Assembly: GCA_934589705.1 (NCBI GenBank)
Contig: CAKTOH010000009.1
Span: forward strand, 1-64,000
Direction: 5' to 3'
Source of the DNA: an uncultured Oscillospiraceae bacterium
GTDB lineage: Bacteria > Bacillota > Clostridia > Oscillospirales > Oscillospiraceae
DNA: 64,000 nt
Every line of letters begins with the position of its first letter. Position 1 is the stretch's first letter. The notes under the pieces were generated by a model. The model was not told the DNA's origin and did not search any database. It was given only the letters and a program-made list of their open reading frames with translations. Shown one piece after another: positions 51,559 through 60,668 of this stretch. A program made the translations under genes and the position numbers.

Positions 51559-52755
51559 ATGGAGGTACAAACCCAGATTCAGGCGGATTTGAAAGCATCC
51601 ACGGGGGCGGTGGTGCCGGTGATGCAGCACGACGGAGGAACCCGGAAGCTGAGCATCACCCTGCTGTCCGACGGGAAGGCCTGGCAGCCCCCGGAAGGGG
51701 CCAGCGTGGCGGTGGGCTACGAGCGGTCTGACCACACCCGGGGCCTTTACGACCGGATGCCCGATGGCGGCGATGCCGTTTCCCTGGAGGGAAACGTTGC
51801 CTCGGTGCTGCTGCCGCCCCAGATGCTCAGTGCTCCGGGTACCGTGCTGGCCTGTCTGGTCTTCCGGGACGAAAGCCAGAATCAGCTGACCACCTTCCCC
51901 TTCCGGCTCCAGGTGCAGGTGAACCCGGCGGCCCAGTCCCCGGACGAGGAAACAAAGGATCGGCTGAAATGGCTGGAAGACCGGCTGGCGGACTATCTGA
52001 CGGAGGCCGTGGAAAGCGGCCGATTCACCGGGGAAACCGGCCCGGGGCCCAAGCTTCTGGGCCAGGAGGTTTCCTTCCGGGTCAGTCCGGATTACCGGAC
52101 GGTGCCCACGGGAGCCTGGCTGTCTCAGGTGCCGAAGCCCGCGCCGAAAACCTACGTCTGGAGCCGCACGGTATCCCACTATGATTCCGGGGATGTCATC
52201 ACCTACAGCGTCAGCCGGAACGGCGCCGACGGACTGGGAACCGTGTCCAGCGTCTGCGGGGTAGCCGCGGATGATGGGGGGAACGTGGCTCTGACGGCGG
52301 CGGACGTAGGGGCCCTGCCCTGCGTAGGCGGCGCTGTGGAAGGGGACATTCAGATGAACGGCGGGAAGATCACGGGCCTGGCCGCACCGTCGGCGGACAG
52401 GGACGCGGTGAACCGGGCCTTTGCCCAGGCGTTGGCCGACAAGGCGGTGGAAACCGCCGATGCCAACGCTCAGAATTGGGCCAAAACGAGGATCGTTTCC
52501 TTCCTGCTTGCTGCGGATGGGTGGGTTGGGGCCGCCGCGCCCTACACACAGACGGTGGCTCTGTCCGGCCTGAGTGCGGAGCAGCATTTGATTGCCTATC
52601 CCATTTACGGCACCGATCAGAGGGTGAATCTGGCCATCCGGGAGGCAGTGGGGAAGGTAAGCTTTGCCAGGCGCACGGATGCCGGGCTGGTCTTTACCTG
52701 CCTGGAGGAGAAACCCGGTACGCCCATTTCCGTCACGGCGGAGATTTATCGGTAA
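51559..52755 (+). CDS. Orphan phage baseplate-like (BppU N-terminal type) protein
   Basis: 398 residues. The first ~115 residues resemble the N-terminal domain of phage baseplate upper proteins (BppU type), which anchors receptor-binding parts to the baseplate. A short coiled coil (DRLKWLEDRLADYL) and beta-rich tail region with a NGGKITGLAAPSADRDAVN motif, common in tail fibres, follow. No other phage gene is near. GGAGG precedes the start. A hairpin with a T-run stands in front on the plus strand. It may be a lone moron or a domesticated tail protein. Confidence 0.7.
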   Translation: MEVQTQIQADLKASTGAVVPVMQHDGGTRKLSITLLSDGKAWQPPEGASVAVGYERSDHTRGLYDRMPDGGDAVSLEGNVASVLLPPQMLSAPGTVLACLVFRDESQNQLTTFPFRLQVQVNPAAQSPDEETKDRLKWLEDRLADYLTEAVESGRFTGETGPGPKLLGQEVSFRVSPDYRTVPTGAWLSQVPKPAPKTYVWSRTVSHYDSGDVITYSVSRNGADGLGTVSSVCGVAADDGGNVALTAADVGALPCVGGAVEGDIQMNGGKITGLAAPSADRDAVNRAFAQALADKAVETADANAQNWAKTRIVSFLLAADGWVGAAAPYTQTVALSGLSAEQHLIAYPIYGTDQRVNLAIREAVGKVSFARRTDAGLVFTCLEEKPGTPISVTAEIYR

Positions 52756-52769
52756 ATCCGGGCAGCAAA

Positions 52770-52980
52770 AGGCTCCCCTTGCTGATCAAGGGTGGTGCTC
52801 CGCGCAGCGAATTAGGATATTGATGATTGCCAGTGGCAATCATACCATAATTCATGCTGTCATGGCCGTCTCCCGCAAGGCCATGACTGAGGGGATCAGA
52901 ACTCTCTTATTTTGACAATCCCTCAGTCAGCTGCGCTGACAGCTCCCTTTGCACAAGGGAGCCGTGGGTGCTCCCGCACC
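52770..52980. repeat. Mosaic palindromic repeat, copy 2
   Basis: Holds the modules of the element at 37616-37889 in reverse: GGCTCCCCTTGCTGATCAAGGG, TGCCAGTGGCA, GCCGTCTCCCGCAAGG, GAGGGGATCAGAACTCTC, and GACAGCTCCCTTTGCACAAGGGAGC. Several hairpins; no frame. Confidence 0.8.
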
Positions 52981-53042
52981 AGTGCGTTTTTCGATTTTTT
53001 TGACAGTCTTAGGGCGCGGTGCATAGCACCGCGCCCCAACGA

Positions 53043-54380
53043 TTATTTACTTACTTTCAGTGCCTTCCGGGACTGTCTGTCCTTCACATGCCGCTCCAAA
53101 TTGGGAACCAGGATAATGCACACCAGCGCCGCGGTGAAGCCGCCGTTATACAGGCAGTAGCCGCCGTGGAGGGTGGGCACAGAAGTTACCAGCAGATAGT
53201 GCATAGCCCCCGCCACAATGCCCCACTGCCAGCCGTACTTGTCGGTGACGGGGCTCAGGCCGTTGGCATAGCACAGGCCTACGCAGATGGCCTGGGCGTT
53301 AATCACATAGCTGAAGCTGCCGCCCAGCAGTGCCGACAGCAGACCGCAGACCCAGGAGGCCACGACGTAGCCCAGCATAATGGGCAGCACGTTCCCCGGA
53401 TGGGAGCCGGAATTGCAGGTGGAGAGCATACAGAAGATAATGCCGAAGGTCACGCCGTTGAAGGTGGCCCCGATGAGATTATAGTAGCCCAGGATGAACA
53501 GGCCGAACACGCCCACATTCATCAGGAACACGGCATTGCCGTAGGTGCCGGTGAAGTTGTTCACATACTCCGGATTCGTCATCAGACGCCAGTAGTCCTT
53601 GGGGCGGCAGCCCATGGCGAAGGCGCAGAGCACACAGGCGCCGAAAAGAATCAGGCAGAAGGTATTCACCGTAGCCCGGGAGGCGATTTTCAGCAGCGCC
53701 GCGTCCGCACCGGCAGGGAGCTGAACGCCCAGGGTATTGTGGAGGGTAGCGTTCAGGAAGAAGGCCATCATGCCCACCGGCAGAGCGGCGGAATACAGGT
53801 CAAAGCCCTTGTGCACCTTAGGCGAATGGGCAAGACCCGCGGGCAGGAAGAAGCCGATGCAGAAGCCCACCACCAGGGCGATCAGAATTCCCTCCAGGTT
53901 GAAGCCCACCGCATCCGCGTTGGGATAGCGGATCATCAGGTCGGTGATCAGGGGGGCAATGCCCGTGGAGAAGAGCATGGCGTTGACGTTGGGGCCGAAC
54001 TTTTCCCGGCGCACCAGGCAGTAGATCATCACGCCGAAGAAGGTGGGCCAGACGTTCAGGATGTTAATGCCCCAGGAGCCAAAGCCCAGGGTCAGGATGA
54101 AGGCCAGGGTGGACACGTTATTGGGCGTGCCGCCGAAAACCAGGAAAAGCGCCAGGCACAGATAGCCCACCAGAGCCATATTCAGGAAGGTAGCCGCGTA
54201 GCCGCCTACGGCGAAGTAGTTGGTAGACAGCTTACTGGGCTGGCTGAGAATCTGCCACAGGCCGGAAAGCATGGCTCCCCTATCCGGCATAAAAAATGCC
54301 GCAGCCAGGAAAAAGGTGGAAAAACAGCCGAAAAACAGCTTCAGAAAGTCGCCCTCTCGCATAGAATTGATTTTTTTCAT
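53043..54380 (-). CDS. DUF1576 membrane protein
   Basis: 445 residues with about ten to eleven membrane helices and loops rich in Gly/Asn (FGGTPNN, STCNSGSHPGN). The order and size match DUF1576, a family of unknown transport function common in Clostridia. The start at 54380 has GGAGG eight bases before it. It is divergent from the purine operon, with a 427-base gap in between that holds the purE promoter and riboswitch. No operon partner. Confidence 0.75.
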   Translation of the reverse strand: MKKINSMREGDFLKLFFGCFSTFFLAAAFFMPDRGAMLSGLWQILSQPSKLSTNYFAVGGYAATFLNMALVGYLCLALFLVFGGTPNNVSTLAFILTLGFGSWGINILNVWPTFFGVMIYCLVRREKFGPNVNAMLFSTGIAPLITDLMIRYPNADAVGFNLEGILIALVVGFCIGFFLPAGLAHSPKVHKGFDLYSAALPVGMMAFFLNATLHNTLGVQLPAGADAALLKIASRATVNTFCLILFGACVLCAFAMGCRPKDYWRLMTNPEYVNNFTGTYGNAVFLMNVGVFGLFILGYYNLIGATFNGVTFGIIFCMLSTCNSGSHPGNVLPIMLGYVVASWVCGLLSALLGGSFSYVINAQAICVGLCYANGLSPVTDKYGWQWGIVAGAMHYLLVTSVPTLHGGYCLYNGGFTAALVCIILVPNLERHVKDRQSRKALKVSK

Positions 54381-54625
54381 TCCAGACACCTCCGTAAGAA
54401 ATAGGGCAATCCAGCCCCAAACTGAATTGCCCAGACGGTCGGCATATTTACACCCGCACTCCACCGTGGTCAGCCACGAAATCCGTCAGTCATGCGGGGT
54501 TGTCTTTATTGTACGAAAGCTTTTTCCCTTTGTCAACCGCAACTTACGAAATTCGCCGTTTTTATTTTGTCATAATCCACATGAACATAGCGCAAACTTC
54601 GTCATAAATTGTCTTGGATGATACC

Positions 54626-54654
54626 TTGACGCAAATTTTACCCCGTGTTATAAT
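54626..54654 (+). promoter_or_regulatory. Sigma-A promoter of the purine operon
   Basis: TTGACG (54626-54631) and TATAAT (54649-54654) with 17 bases between. The -10 box is perfect. Transcription would begin near 54662, right at the riboswitch. Confidence 0.88.
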
Positions 54655-54671
54655 TTGTTTGTCACAAACGC

Positions 54672-54785
54672 AAACCCTTATGACTGACGGATTCGTGGAG
54701 CACCACATGGAGTAAGGGCATATGTTTTCTGCCGACCGTCTGGGCTCACTGATTCCTTTCCCGGGATGAAGTGTGCCCATTTTTT
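54672..54785 (+). ncRNA. ZTP (pfl) riboswitch with intrinsic terminator
   Basis: CCCTTA/TAAGGG close a domain holding GACTGACGG, the hairpin GTGGAGCACCAC and ATGGAGTAA. A second part has GCCGACCGTCTGGGC, equivalent to the conserved CCGCCUGGGC of ZTP riboswitches. TGGGCTCACT (54741-54750) then pairs with AGTGTGCCCA (54770-54779), followed by a six-T run. The terminator stem thus uses the ligand-binding CUGGGC, so ZTP binding should prevent termination and turn the purine operon on when 10-formyl-THF is short. The call is by eye from the consensus. Confidence 0.85.
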
Positions 54786-54807
54786 GTTGCGATTTTGGAG
54801 GTTACAC

Positions 54808-55302
54808 ATGAAAAAAGTTGGAATCATCATGGGCAGCGACAGCGATCTTCCCATCCTGCGAAAGGCAATGGACACTCTGGAATCCTTGGGCATTCCCTAC
54901 GAGTGTCACATCTATTCCGCCCACCGGACGCCGGAGGAAGCCCGGCAGTTTGCTCTGAACGCCCGGGCAAATGGCTTCGGTGCCATCATCGCCGCCGCCG
55001 GTATGGCCGCCCATCTGGCCGGTGCCGTCGCCGCGAACACCACCCTTCCCGTTATCGGCATTCCCTGCAAATCCACCTGTCTCGACGGCATTGATGCCCT
55101 CCTTTCTACCGTAATGATGCCCTCCGGTATCCCCGTGGCCACGGTAGCCATCAACGGAGGCGTGAATGCCGCTTTGTTATGCGCTCAGATTCTGGCGGTG
55201 TCCGACGCCGAGCTTGCCGCCCGGCTGGATGCCAAGCGGGCGGCCGACAGCGCCAAGGTTCTGGAAAAGGACGCCGCCCTTCAGTCCGAGCTGAACCGAT
55301 AA
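54808..55302 (+). CDS. purE: N5-CAIR mutase, class I
   Basis: 164 residues. GSDSDLP at ~8, SAHRTPE at ~43 and the long glycine/alanine loop (AAAGMAAHLAG) are the PurE class I set; the enzyme moves the carboxyl group of N5-CAIR to give CAIR in purine synthesis. GGAGG precedes the start at 54808. It heads the operon. purK, its usual partner, is not in view. Confidence 0.93.
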   Translation: MKKVGIIMGSDSDLPILRKAMDTLESLGIPYECHIYSAHRTPEEARQFALNARANGFGAIIAAAGMAAHLAGAVAANTTLPVIGIPCKSTCLDGIDALLSTVMMPSGIPVATVAINGGVNAALLCAQILAVSDAELAARLDAKRAADSAKVLEKDAALQSELNR

Positions 55303-55427
55303 CCCCGCTCCGGGATCTGGTCACCCGGAACGATTCTTTCTTCCGCTGATTTGGCAGCGAAACGGAAGGCGGTGCGCCGCCTTCCCTCCCACGCATATTC
55401 CATTTACTATATAAGGAGGATTCCAAC

Positions 55428-56849
55428 ATGGGTGGATTCTTCGGGGCAGCCTCCCGTAAAAGCTGCAAATACGATGTTTTCTTCGGCACGGACTACCACT
55501 CCCACCTGGGCACCAAGCGGGGAGGCCTGGCCTTCTTCGACCCGGACAAGGGGTTCCAGCGCCAGATCCACAACATCGAAAATACCCCCTTCCGGACAAA
55601 ATTCGAGTCCGATCTGGAAAAGTTCTCCGGCTGCTACGGCCTGGGCTGCATTTCCGACACCGACCCTCAGCCCCTTCTCGTGCGCAGTCACTTAGGTCTC
55701 TTCGCCATCTCCACCGTGGGCATTATCACCAACGCCGAGGAGCTGGTGGAGAAGACCTTCTCCGGCCCGGGCTATCAGTTCATGGCCATGTCCTCCGGCA
55801 ATGTCAATGCCACGGAGCTCACCGCCGCCCTCATCAACCGCTGCGACAATCTCATCGACGGCATCCGCTATGCCCAGGCGGCCATTGAAGGCTCCTGCAC
55901 CATTCTGATTCTGAATCAGGACGGCCTCATCGCTGCCCGGGACTCCATGGGTCGGCTCCCCATCGTCGTCGGTCAGAGCGAAAAGGGCTGCTGCGCCGCC
56001 ATGGAATCCTTCGCCTGCCAGAAGCTGGGCTACAAGCCCAGCTACAACCTGGGGCCGGGAGAAATCGTCCGCATCACCCCCGACGGCTGGCAGCAGCTGT
56101 CCGCCCCCGGGGAGAAAATGCGGATCTGTGCCTTCCTGTGGAGCTACTACGGCTACCCCAACTCCAACTACGAGGGAGTCAATGTGGAGGTCATGCGCAA
56201 CCGGAACGGTGAAATCATGGCCCGGAACGAACAGGAAGCCGGCACCATGCCGGATGTGGATTATGTGGCCGGTGTTCCGGACTCCGGTCTGCCCCACGGC
56301 ATCGGCTACGCCAACTTCTCCCACAAGCCCTTCGCCCGTCCCTTCGTCAAGTACACCCCCACCTGGGCCCGTTCCTTCATGCCCTCCAATCAGGAAATGC
56401 GGAATCTGGTGGCGGAAATGAAGCAGATTCCCGTGCCGGAGCTTATCGAGGGCAAGAAGCTGCTGCTGGTGGACGACTCCATCGTCCGGGGCACCCAGCT
56501 TCGGGAAACCGTGGATTTCCTGTACAAAAGCGGTGCCAAGGAAGTGCACATGCGCTCTGCCTGCCCGCCTATCATGTACAGCTGCAAATATCTGAATTTC
56601 TCCAGCAGTAACTCGGAAATGGAGCTGCTCACCCGGAAAACCATCCAGAATCTGGAGGGCAACGTAGGTCAGCATCACCTGGACGAGTACGCCGACCCCA
56701 CCACCGAGCGGGGCAAGTCCATGCTGGATTCCATCTGTAAGGAAATGGGCTTTGATTCCCTGGGCTACCAGACCCTGGACGGACTGCTGGAGGCCATCGG
56801 TCTGGATCGGGACAAGGTCTGCACCTACTGCTGGACAGGGAAAGAGTAA
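55428..56849 (+). CDS. purF: PurF-like amidophosphoribosyltransferase lacking the N-terminal Cys
   Basis: 473 residues. The C-terminal half has the PRPP motif LLLVDDSIVRGTQ and is normal. The N-terminal half keeps the amidotransferase fold (GTKRGGLAFF, RPIVVGQ-like) but begins MGGFFGAAS where active PurF has the nucleophilic Cys in MCGIFG. There is no other nearby Cys in the right place and no upstream start that would supply one. Related MGGFFG forms occur in other anaerobes, so the change is probably fixed. It may use free ammonia, or amide from another subunit. Confidence 0.88.
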   Translation: MGGFFGAASRKSCKYDVFFGTDYHSHLGTKRGGLAFFDPDKGFQRQIHNIENTPFRTKFESDLEKFSGCYGLGCISDTDPQPLLVRSHLGLFAISTVGIITNAEELVEKTFSGPGYQFMAMSSGNVNATELTAALINRCDNLIDGIRYAQAAIEGSCTILILNQDGLIAARDSMGRLPIVVGQSEKGCCAAMESFACQKLGYKPSYNLGPGEIVRITPDGWQQLSAPGEKMRICAFLWSYYGYPNSNYEGVNVEVMRNRNGEIMARNEQEAGTMPDVDYVAGVPDSGLPHGIGYANFSHKPFARPFVKYTPTWARSFMPSNQEMRNLVAEMKQIPVPELIEGKKLLLVDDSIVRGTQLRETVDFLYKSGAKEVHMRSACPPIMYSCKYLNFSSSNSEMELLTRKTIQNLEGNVGQHHLDEYADPTTERGKSMLDSICKEMGFDSLGYQTLDGLLEAIGLDRDKVCTYCWTGKE

Positions 56850-56865
56850 CCGAATCGTATAACGC

Positions 56866-57027
56866 TGTTATTGCGAACCGGTGACCGATGTCACTGGTGT
56901 GGCCCTCTCCGGGGATTCCCTCCGGCCACAATCCGTGCCCCTGGTTCCCGCTTAGGGGCAGCAAGCAGCCCTCATCCGTCTCGCGCTTGCGGGAGACGCG
57001 CGAACCACCTTCCCCCAGGGGAAGGCT
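56866..57027. repeat. Repeat remnants inside the purine operon
   Basis: Half of a composite end (TGTTATTGCGAACCGGTG..CACTGGTGTGGC) plus a hairpin module (GCGGGAGACGCG, CCTTCCCCCAGGGGAAGG). It sits in the 233-base gap between purF and purM, so it is probably transcribed with the operon. Confidence 0.65.
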
Positions 57028-57082
57028 TGATGATACGTTTTTTGACAGTCTGACCGTTGATTATCAATAAAGGAGTAACATT

Positions 57083-58132
57083 ATGGATCACAAGAATTCC
57101 TTCTCCGCCAGCTACGCCGCCGCCGGCGTGGACATCACCGCCGGCTACCGGGCGGTGGAGCTGATGAAAAAGCATGTAGCCCGAACCCGGAACGCCGGAT
57201 GCCTGGACGACGTAGGCGGCTTCGGCGGCTGCTTCGGCCTGCCCACCGGCATGGAAGAGCCGGTGCTGGTTTCCGGCACCGACGGCTGCGGCACCAAGGT
57301 CAAGCTGGCCATTCTCATGGACAAGCACGACACCATCGGCATTGACTGCGTGGCCATGTGCGTCAACGACATCATCTGCGTGGGCGCGAAGCCCCTCTTT
57401 TTCCTGGACTACATCGCCTGCGGCAAGAACGTGCCCGAGAAAATCGCCGAGATCGTGGGCGGCGTGGCCGAGGGCTGCGTCCAGTCCGGTGCTGCCCTGA
57501 TTGGCGGCGAGACCGCCGAGCATCCGGGCATGATGCCTGTGGAGGATTACGACCTGGCGGGCTTCGCCGTGGGCATTGTGGATAAGAAGAAGATTCTCGA
57601 CAACACCCGGATGGCGGAAGGGGACGTAGTCATTGCCCTGTCCTCCACCGGCATCCACTCCAACGGCTTCTCCCTGTGCCGGAAGGTTTTCGACATCGAC
57701 AACAACAACCCGGAGCTGTATGTGCCCCGGGCTGAGCTGGGCGGGCAGACCATTGCTGAGGCACTGCTGGTCCCCACCAAGATCTACGTCAAGCCTGTGC
57801 TGGCCCTTCTGGAAAAGGTGGACGTAAAGGGCATCAGCCACATCACCGGCGGCGGCTTCTACGAGAACATCCCCCGTTCCATTCCCGACGGCCTGTGTGC
57901 GCAAATTGACAAAGCCAGCATCAAAGTTCTGCCCATCTTCGACGTGATCGCCAAGTGGGGCAACATTCCGGAGCGGGACATGTTCAACACCTACAACATG
58001 GGCGTGGGCATGAGCATCGTGGTGCCCAAGGCGCAGGAGCAGGAGGCTCTGGACATTCTGAAAGCAAACGGCGTGGAGGCCTATACCATGGGCGTCATCG
58101 TCAAGGGTGAGGAAAAGGTGGTTCTGAAATGA
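57083..58132 (+). CDS. purM: AIR synthetase
   Basis: 349 residues. SYAAAGVDITAGYRAVELMK at the start, the GTDGCGTK loop and GGETAEHPGMM are PurM hallmarks; it closes the imidazole ring using ATP. It overlaps purN by four bases. GGAG lies ~12 bases before the start. Confidence 0.95.
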   Translation: MDHKNSFSASYAAAGVDITAGYRAVELMKKHVARTRNAGCLDDVGGFGGCFGLPTGMEEPVLVSGTDGCGTKVKLAILMDKHDTIGIDCVAMCVNDIICVGAKPLFFLDYIACGKNVPEKIAEIVGGVAEGCVQSGAALIGGETAEHPGMMPVEDYDLAGFAVGIVDKKKILDNTRMAEGDVVIALSSTGIHSNGFSLCRKVFDIDNNNPELYVPRAELGGQTIAEALLVPTKIYVKPVLALLEKVDVKGISHITGGGFYENIPRSIPDGLCAQIDKASIKVLPIFDVIAKWGNIPERDMFNTYNMGVGMSIVVPKAQEQEALDILKANGVEAYTMGVIVKGEEKVVLK

Positions 58133-58728
58133 AAACCAGAATCGCGGTTTTTGTCTCCGGCGGCGGCACCAATCTCCAGGCCTTGATCGATGCCCAGGGC
58201 AAGGTGCTGCAAAGCGGCGAAATTGCCCTGGTGGTGTCCAATAACGCCGGGGCCTATGCTTTGGAGCGGGCGAAAAAGGTGGGGATTCCCACCGCCGTTG
58301 TGCTGAAAAAGGAATGCGGCTCTCAGGATGCCTTTGAGGAAAGGCTCAAGGAAGTTCTGACCGAGCATGGCATTGAGGTCATCATTCTGGCGGGCTTTAT
58401 GACCATTCTCACCGAGAAGTTCACCTCCTGCTACCCCAAGCGGATTCTGAACGTCCATCCCAGCCTGATTCCCGCCTTCTGCGGGGAAGGCTTCTATGGT
58501 CTCCGGGTGCACGAGGCGGCTCTTCGCTACGGCGTAAAGGTCACCGGCGCCACGGTGCACTTCGTCAATGAAATTCCCGACGGCGGCGAGATCATCGCCC
58601 AGAAGGCCGTCTGCATTGAGCCCGGCGATACGCCGGAAGTCCTGCAAAAGCGGGTGATGGAGCAGGCCGAATGGGTGCTTCTGCCCCAGGCGGCGGAAAC
58701 CGTCTGCGCCGGTTTGCAGGGAAAATAA
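58129..58728 (+). CDS. purN: GAR formyltransferase (10-formyl-THF dependent)
   Basis: 199 residues. VSGGGTNLQALID at the start, and VHPSLIPAFCGEGFYG with the catalytic His later, are PurN motifs; the usual Asn-His-Asp triad is completed by VHFVNEIPDGG, in which an Asp usually seen in the loop is followed. It transfers formyl to GAR, so it needs the folate pool that folT and the ZTP riboswitch bear on. Confidence 0.93.
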   Translation: MKTRIAVFVSGGGTNLQALIDAQGKVLQSGEIALVVSNNAGAYALERAKKVGIPTAVVLKKECGSQDAFEERLKEVLTEHGIEVIILAGFMTILTEKFTSCYPKRILNVHPSLIPAFCGEGFYGLRVHEAALRYGVKVTGATVHFVNEIPDGGEIIAQKAVCIEPGDTPEVLQKRVMEQAEWVLLPQAAETVCAGLQGK

Positions 58729-58740
58729 GGGAGGTTGCAT

Positions 58741-59466
58741 ATGAACGTCTACGAAATCAAGACCATGGCCGAGCGTCTGGCAGGAAATACCTACCCCGGT
58801 CGGGGCATCGTCCTGGGAGTGACCCCGGACGGCACTCAGGCCGTGGCCGCCTACTTTATCATGGGCCGCAGCGTCAACTCCCGGAACCGGGTGTTTGTCC
58901 GGGAGCCTGACGGCATCCGCACGGAAGCCCACGACCCCAGTCTCATGAAAGACCCTCACCTCATTATCTATCATCCCGTCCGGGAAGTGGGACAGGGTCT
59001 CATCGTCACCAACGGCGACCAGACCGACACCATCTGGGAATCTCTTGCCAAGGGCGAGAGCTGGGAAGCCGCCCTTCGCACCCGGCAGTTTGAGGACGAC
59101 GGCCCCAACTGGACGCCCCGGATCTCCGGCCTTCAGGCAGGGGACGGCAGCTATAAAATGTCCATTCTGAAAGCCGCCGACCCGGAAGGAAAGGAATGTG
59201 CCCGGTATTTCTACGAGTATCCCGCCACCCCCGGCCTGGGGCACTTCCTGCACACCTACGTCTGCGACGGCAATCCCGTGATCCCCACCTTCCAGGGGGA
59301 GCCGGAGCGCACCGCCATCCCCGACGACATCGACGACTTCACCGACGAGCTGTGGAGCAATCTGAATGAAGACAACAAAATCTCCCTGTTCGTCCGGTAC
59401 ACCGACCTGAAAACCGGCGAAATTCAGCAGAGAATCCGCAATAAGCACCTGGAGGACACAAAATGA
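58741..59466 (+). CDS. purO: IMP cyclohydrolase, PurO type
   Basis: 241 residues of the archaeal-type IMP cyclohydrolase family (NTYPGRGIVLG, YFIMGRSVNSRNRVF, LGHFLHTY). This fold is unrelated to the cyclohydrolase half of bifunctional PurH. It converts FAICAR to IMP, the last step. GGGAGG precedes the ATG at 58741; a TTG six bases earlier is not preferred. It overlaps the next gene by four bases. Confidence 0.88.
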   Translation: MNVYEIKTMAERLAGNTYPGRGIVLGVTPDGTQAVAAYFIMGRSVNSRNRVFVREPDGIRTEAHDPSLMKDPHLIIYHPVREVGQGLIVTNGDQTDTIWESLAKGESWEAALRTRQFEDDGPNWTPRISGLQAGDGSYKMSILKAADPEGKECARYFYEYPATPGLGHFLHTYVCDGNPVIPTFQGEPERTAIPDDIDDFTDELWSNLNEDNKISLFVRYTDLKTGEIQQRIRNKHLEDTK

Positions 59467-60647
59467 AAGAATTTGCGTTGAAATATGGCTGCAATCCCAA
59501 CCAGAAGCCTGCCTCCATCTACATGGCGGACGGCTCCGATCTGCCCATCACCATTCTGAACGGCCGTCCGGGCTACATCAACTTCCTGGACGCCCTGAAC
59601 TCCTGGCAGCTGGTGAAGGAGCTGAAGGAGGCCACCGGCATGGCATCCGTCACCTCCTTCAAGCACGTCTCCCCCACCTCCGCCGCCGTAGGCAAGCCCC
59701 TGCCGGACAGCCTGAAAAAGGCCTGCTTTGTAGACGATGTGCCGGAGCTGGACGGCAGTCCCCTGGCCTGCGCCTACGCCCGTGCCCGGGGCACCGACCG
59801 GATGTGCTCCTTCGGCGACTGGGTGGCTCTTTCCGACGTGTGTGACGTGACCACGGCGAAGCTCATCGCCCGGGAGGTTTCCGACGGCGTCATTGCCCCG
59901 GGCTATACCGAGGAAGCACTGGCTATCCTCAAGGCCAAGCGCAAGGGCGGCTACAATGTGGTGGCCATTGACCCGGGCTATGTCCCCGCCGAGCAGGAGA
60001 CCAAGCAGGTCTTTGGCATCACCTTCCAGCAGGGAAGAAACAATTTCAAGATCAACGCCGACCTGCTGAACAACATTGTCACCGAGAACAAAAATCTGAC
60101 CGAATCTGCCAAAATCGACCTGATCGTGGCGCTGATCACCCTGAAATATACCCAGTCCAATTCCGTCTGCTTTGCCTATGACGGTCAGGCCGTGGGCGTG
60201 GGCGCCGGACAGCAGTCCCGGATTCACTGCACCCGGCTGGCTGGCTCCAAGGCCGACACCTTCTTCCTGCGCCAGCATCCCAAGACCCTGGGTCTGCCCT
60301 TCCGGGAGGATCTGGGTCGTCCGGGCCGGGACAACGTCATTGACGGCTACATCAACGGCAACGAAGAGGACGTGTGCGCCGAGGGCATCTGGCAGAATTA
60401 CTTCACCCGGCAGCCGGAACGGCTGACCGAGGAAGACAAGAAAGCATTCCTCGCCGGTTTCGACGGGGTGGCTCTGGGTTCCGACGCCTTCTTCCCCTTC
60501 CCGGACAACATCAAGCGGGCCAAGGCCTCCGGCGTTCGCTACATCGCCCAGCCCGGCGGCTCCATTCGGGACGATCTGGTCATCGACGAGTGCAATAAGG
60601 ACGGCATCGTCATGGCCTTTACCGGAATGAGATTGTTCCATCATTGA
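59463..60647 (+). CDS. purH: Stand-alone AICAR formyltransferase
   Basis: 394 residues corresponding to the formyltransferase half of PurH only. ALKYGCNPNQKPA at the start and SFKHVSPTSAAVG with the catalytic Lys-His pair, and TQSNSVCFAYDGQAVGVGAGQQSRIHC later, are family marks. The cyclohydrolase half is missing and is supplied by the PurO-type gene that overlaps it, so the two steps are split into two proteins. Needs 10-formyl-THF. Confidence 0.9.
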   Translation: MKEFALKYGCNPNQKPASIYMADGSDLPITILNGRPGYINFLDALNSWQLVKELKEATGMASVTSFKHVSPTSAAVGKPLPDSLKKACFVDDVPELDGSPLACAYARARGTDRMCSFGDWVALSDVCDVTTAKLIAREVSDGVIAPGYTEEALAILKAKRKGGYNVVAIDPGYVPAEQETKQVFGITFQQGRNNFKINADLLNNIVTENKNLTESAKIDLIVALITLKYTQSNSVCFAYDGQAVGVGAGQQSRIHCTRLAGSKADTFFLRQHPKTLGLPFREDLGRPGRDNVIDGYINGNEEDVCAEGIWQNYFTRQPERLTEEDKKAFLAGFDGVALGSDAFFPFPDNIKRAKASGVRYIAQPGGSIRDDLVIDECNKDGIVMAFTGMRLFHH

Positions 60648-60668
60648 GAAAAACCTCGGTGCCAGGCA

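Noticed and set aside
54757..54770. Possible Noc binding site (TTTCCCGGGA)
   Set aside because: Only the centre matches the palindrome and it lies in the loop of the riboswitch terminator.
55428..55445. Missing Cys of PurF as a wrong start
   Set aside because: GGAGG stands right before this ATG and no in-frame upstream start gives an MCG beginning.
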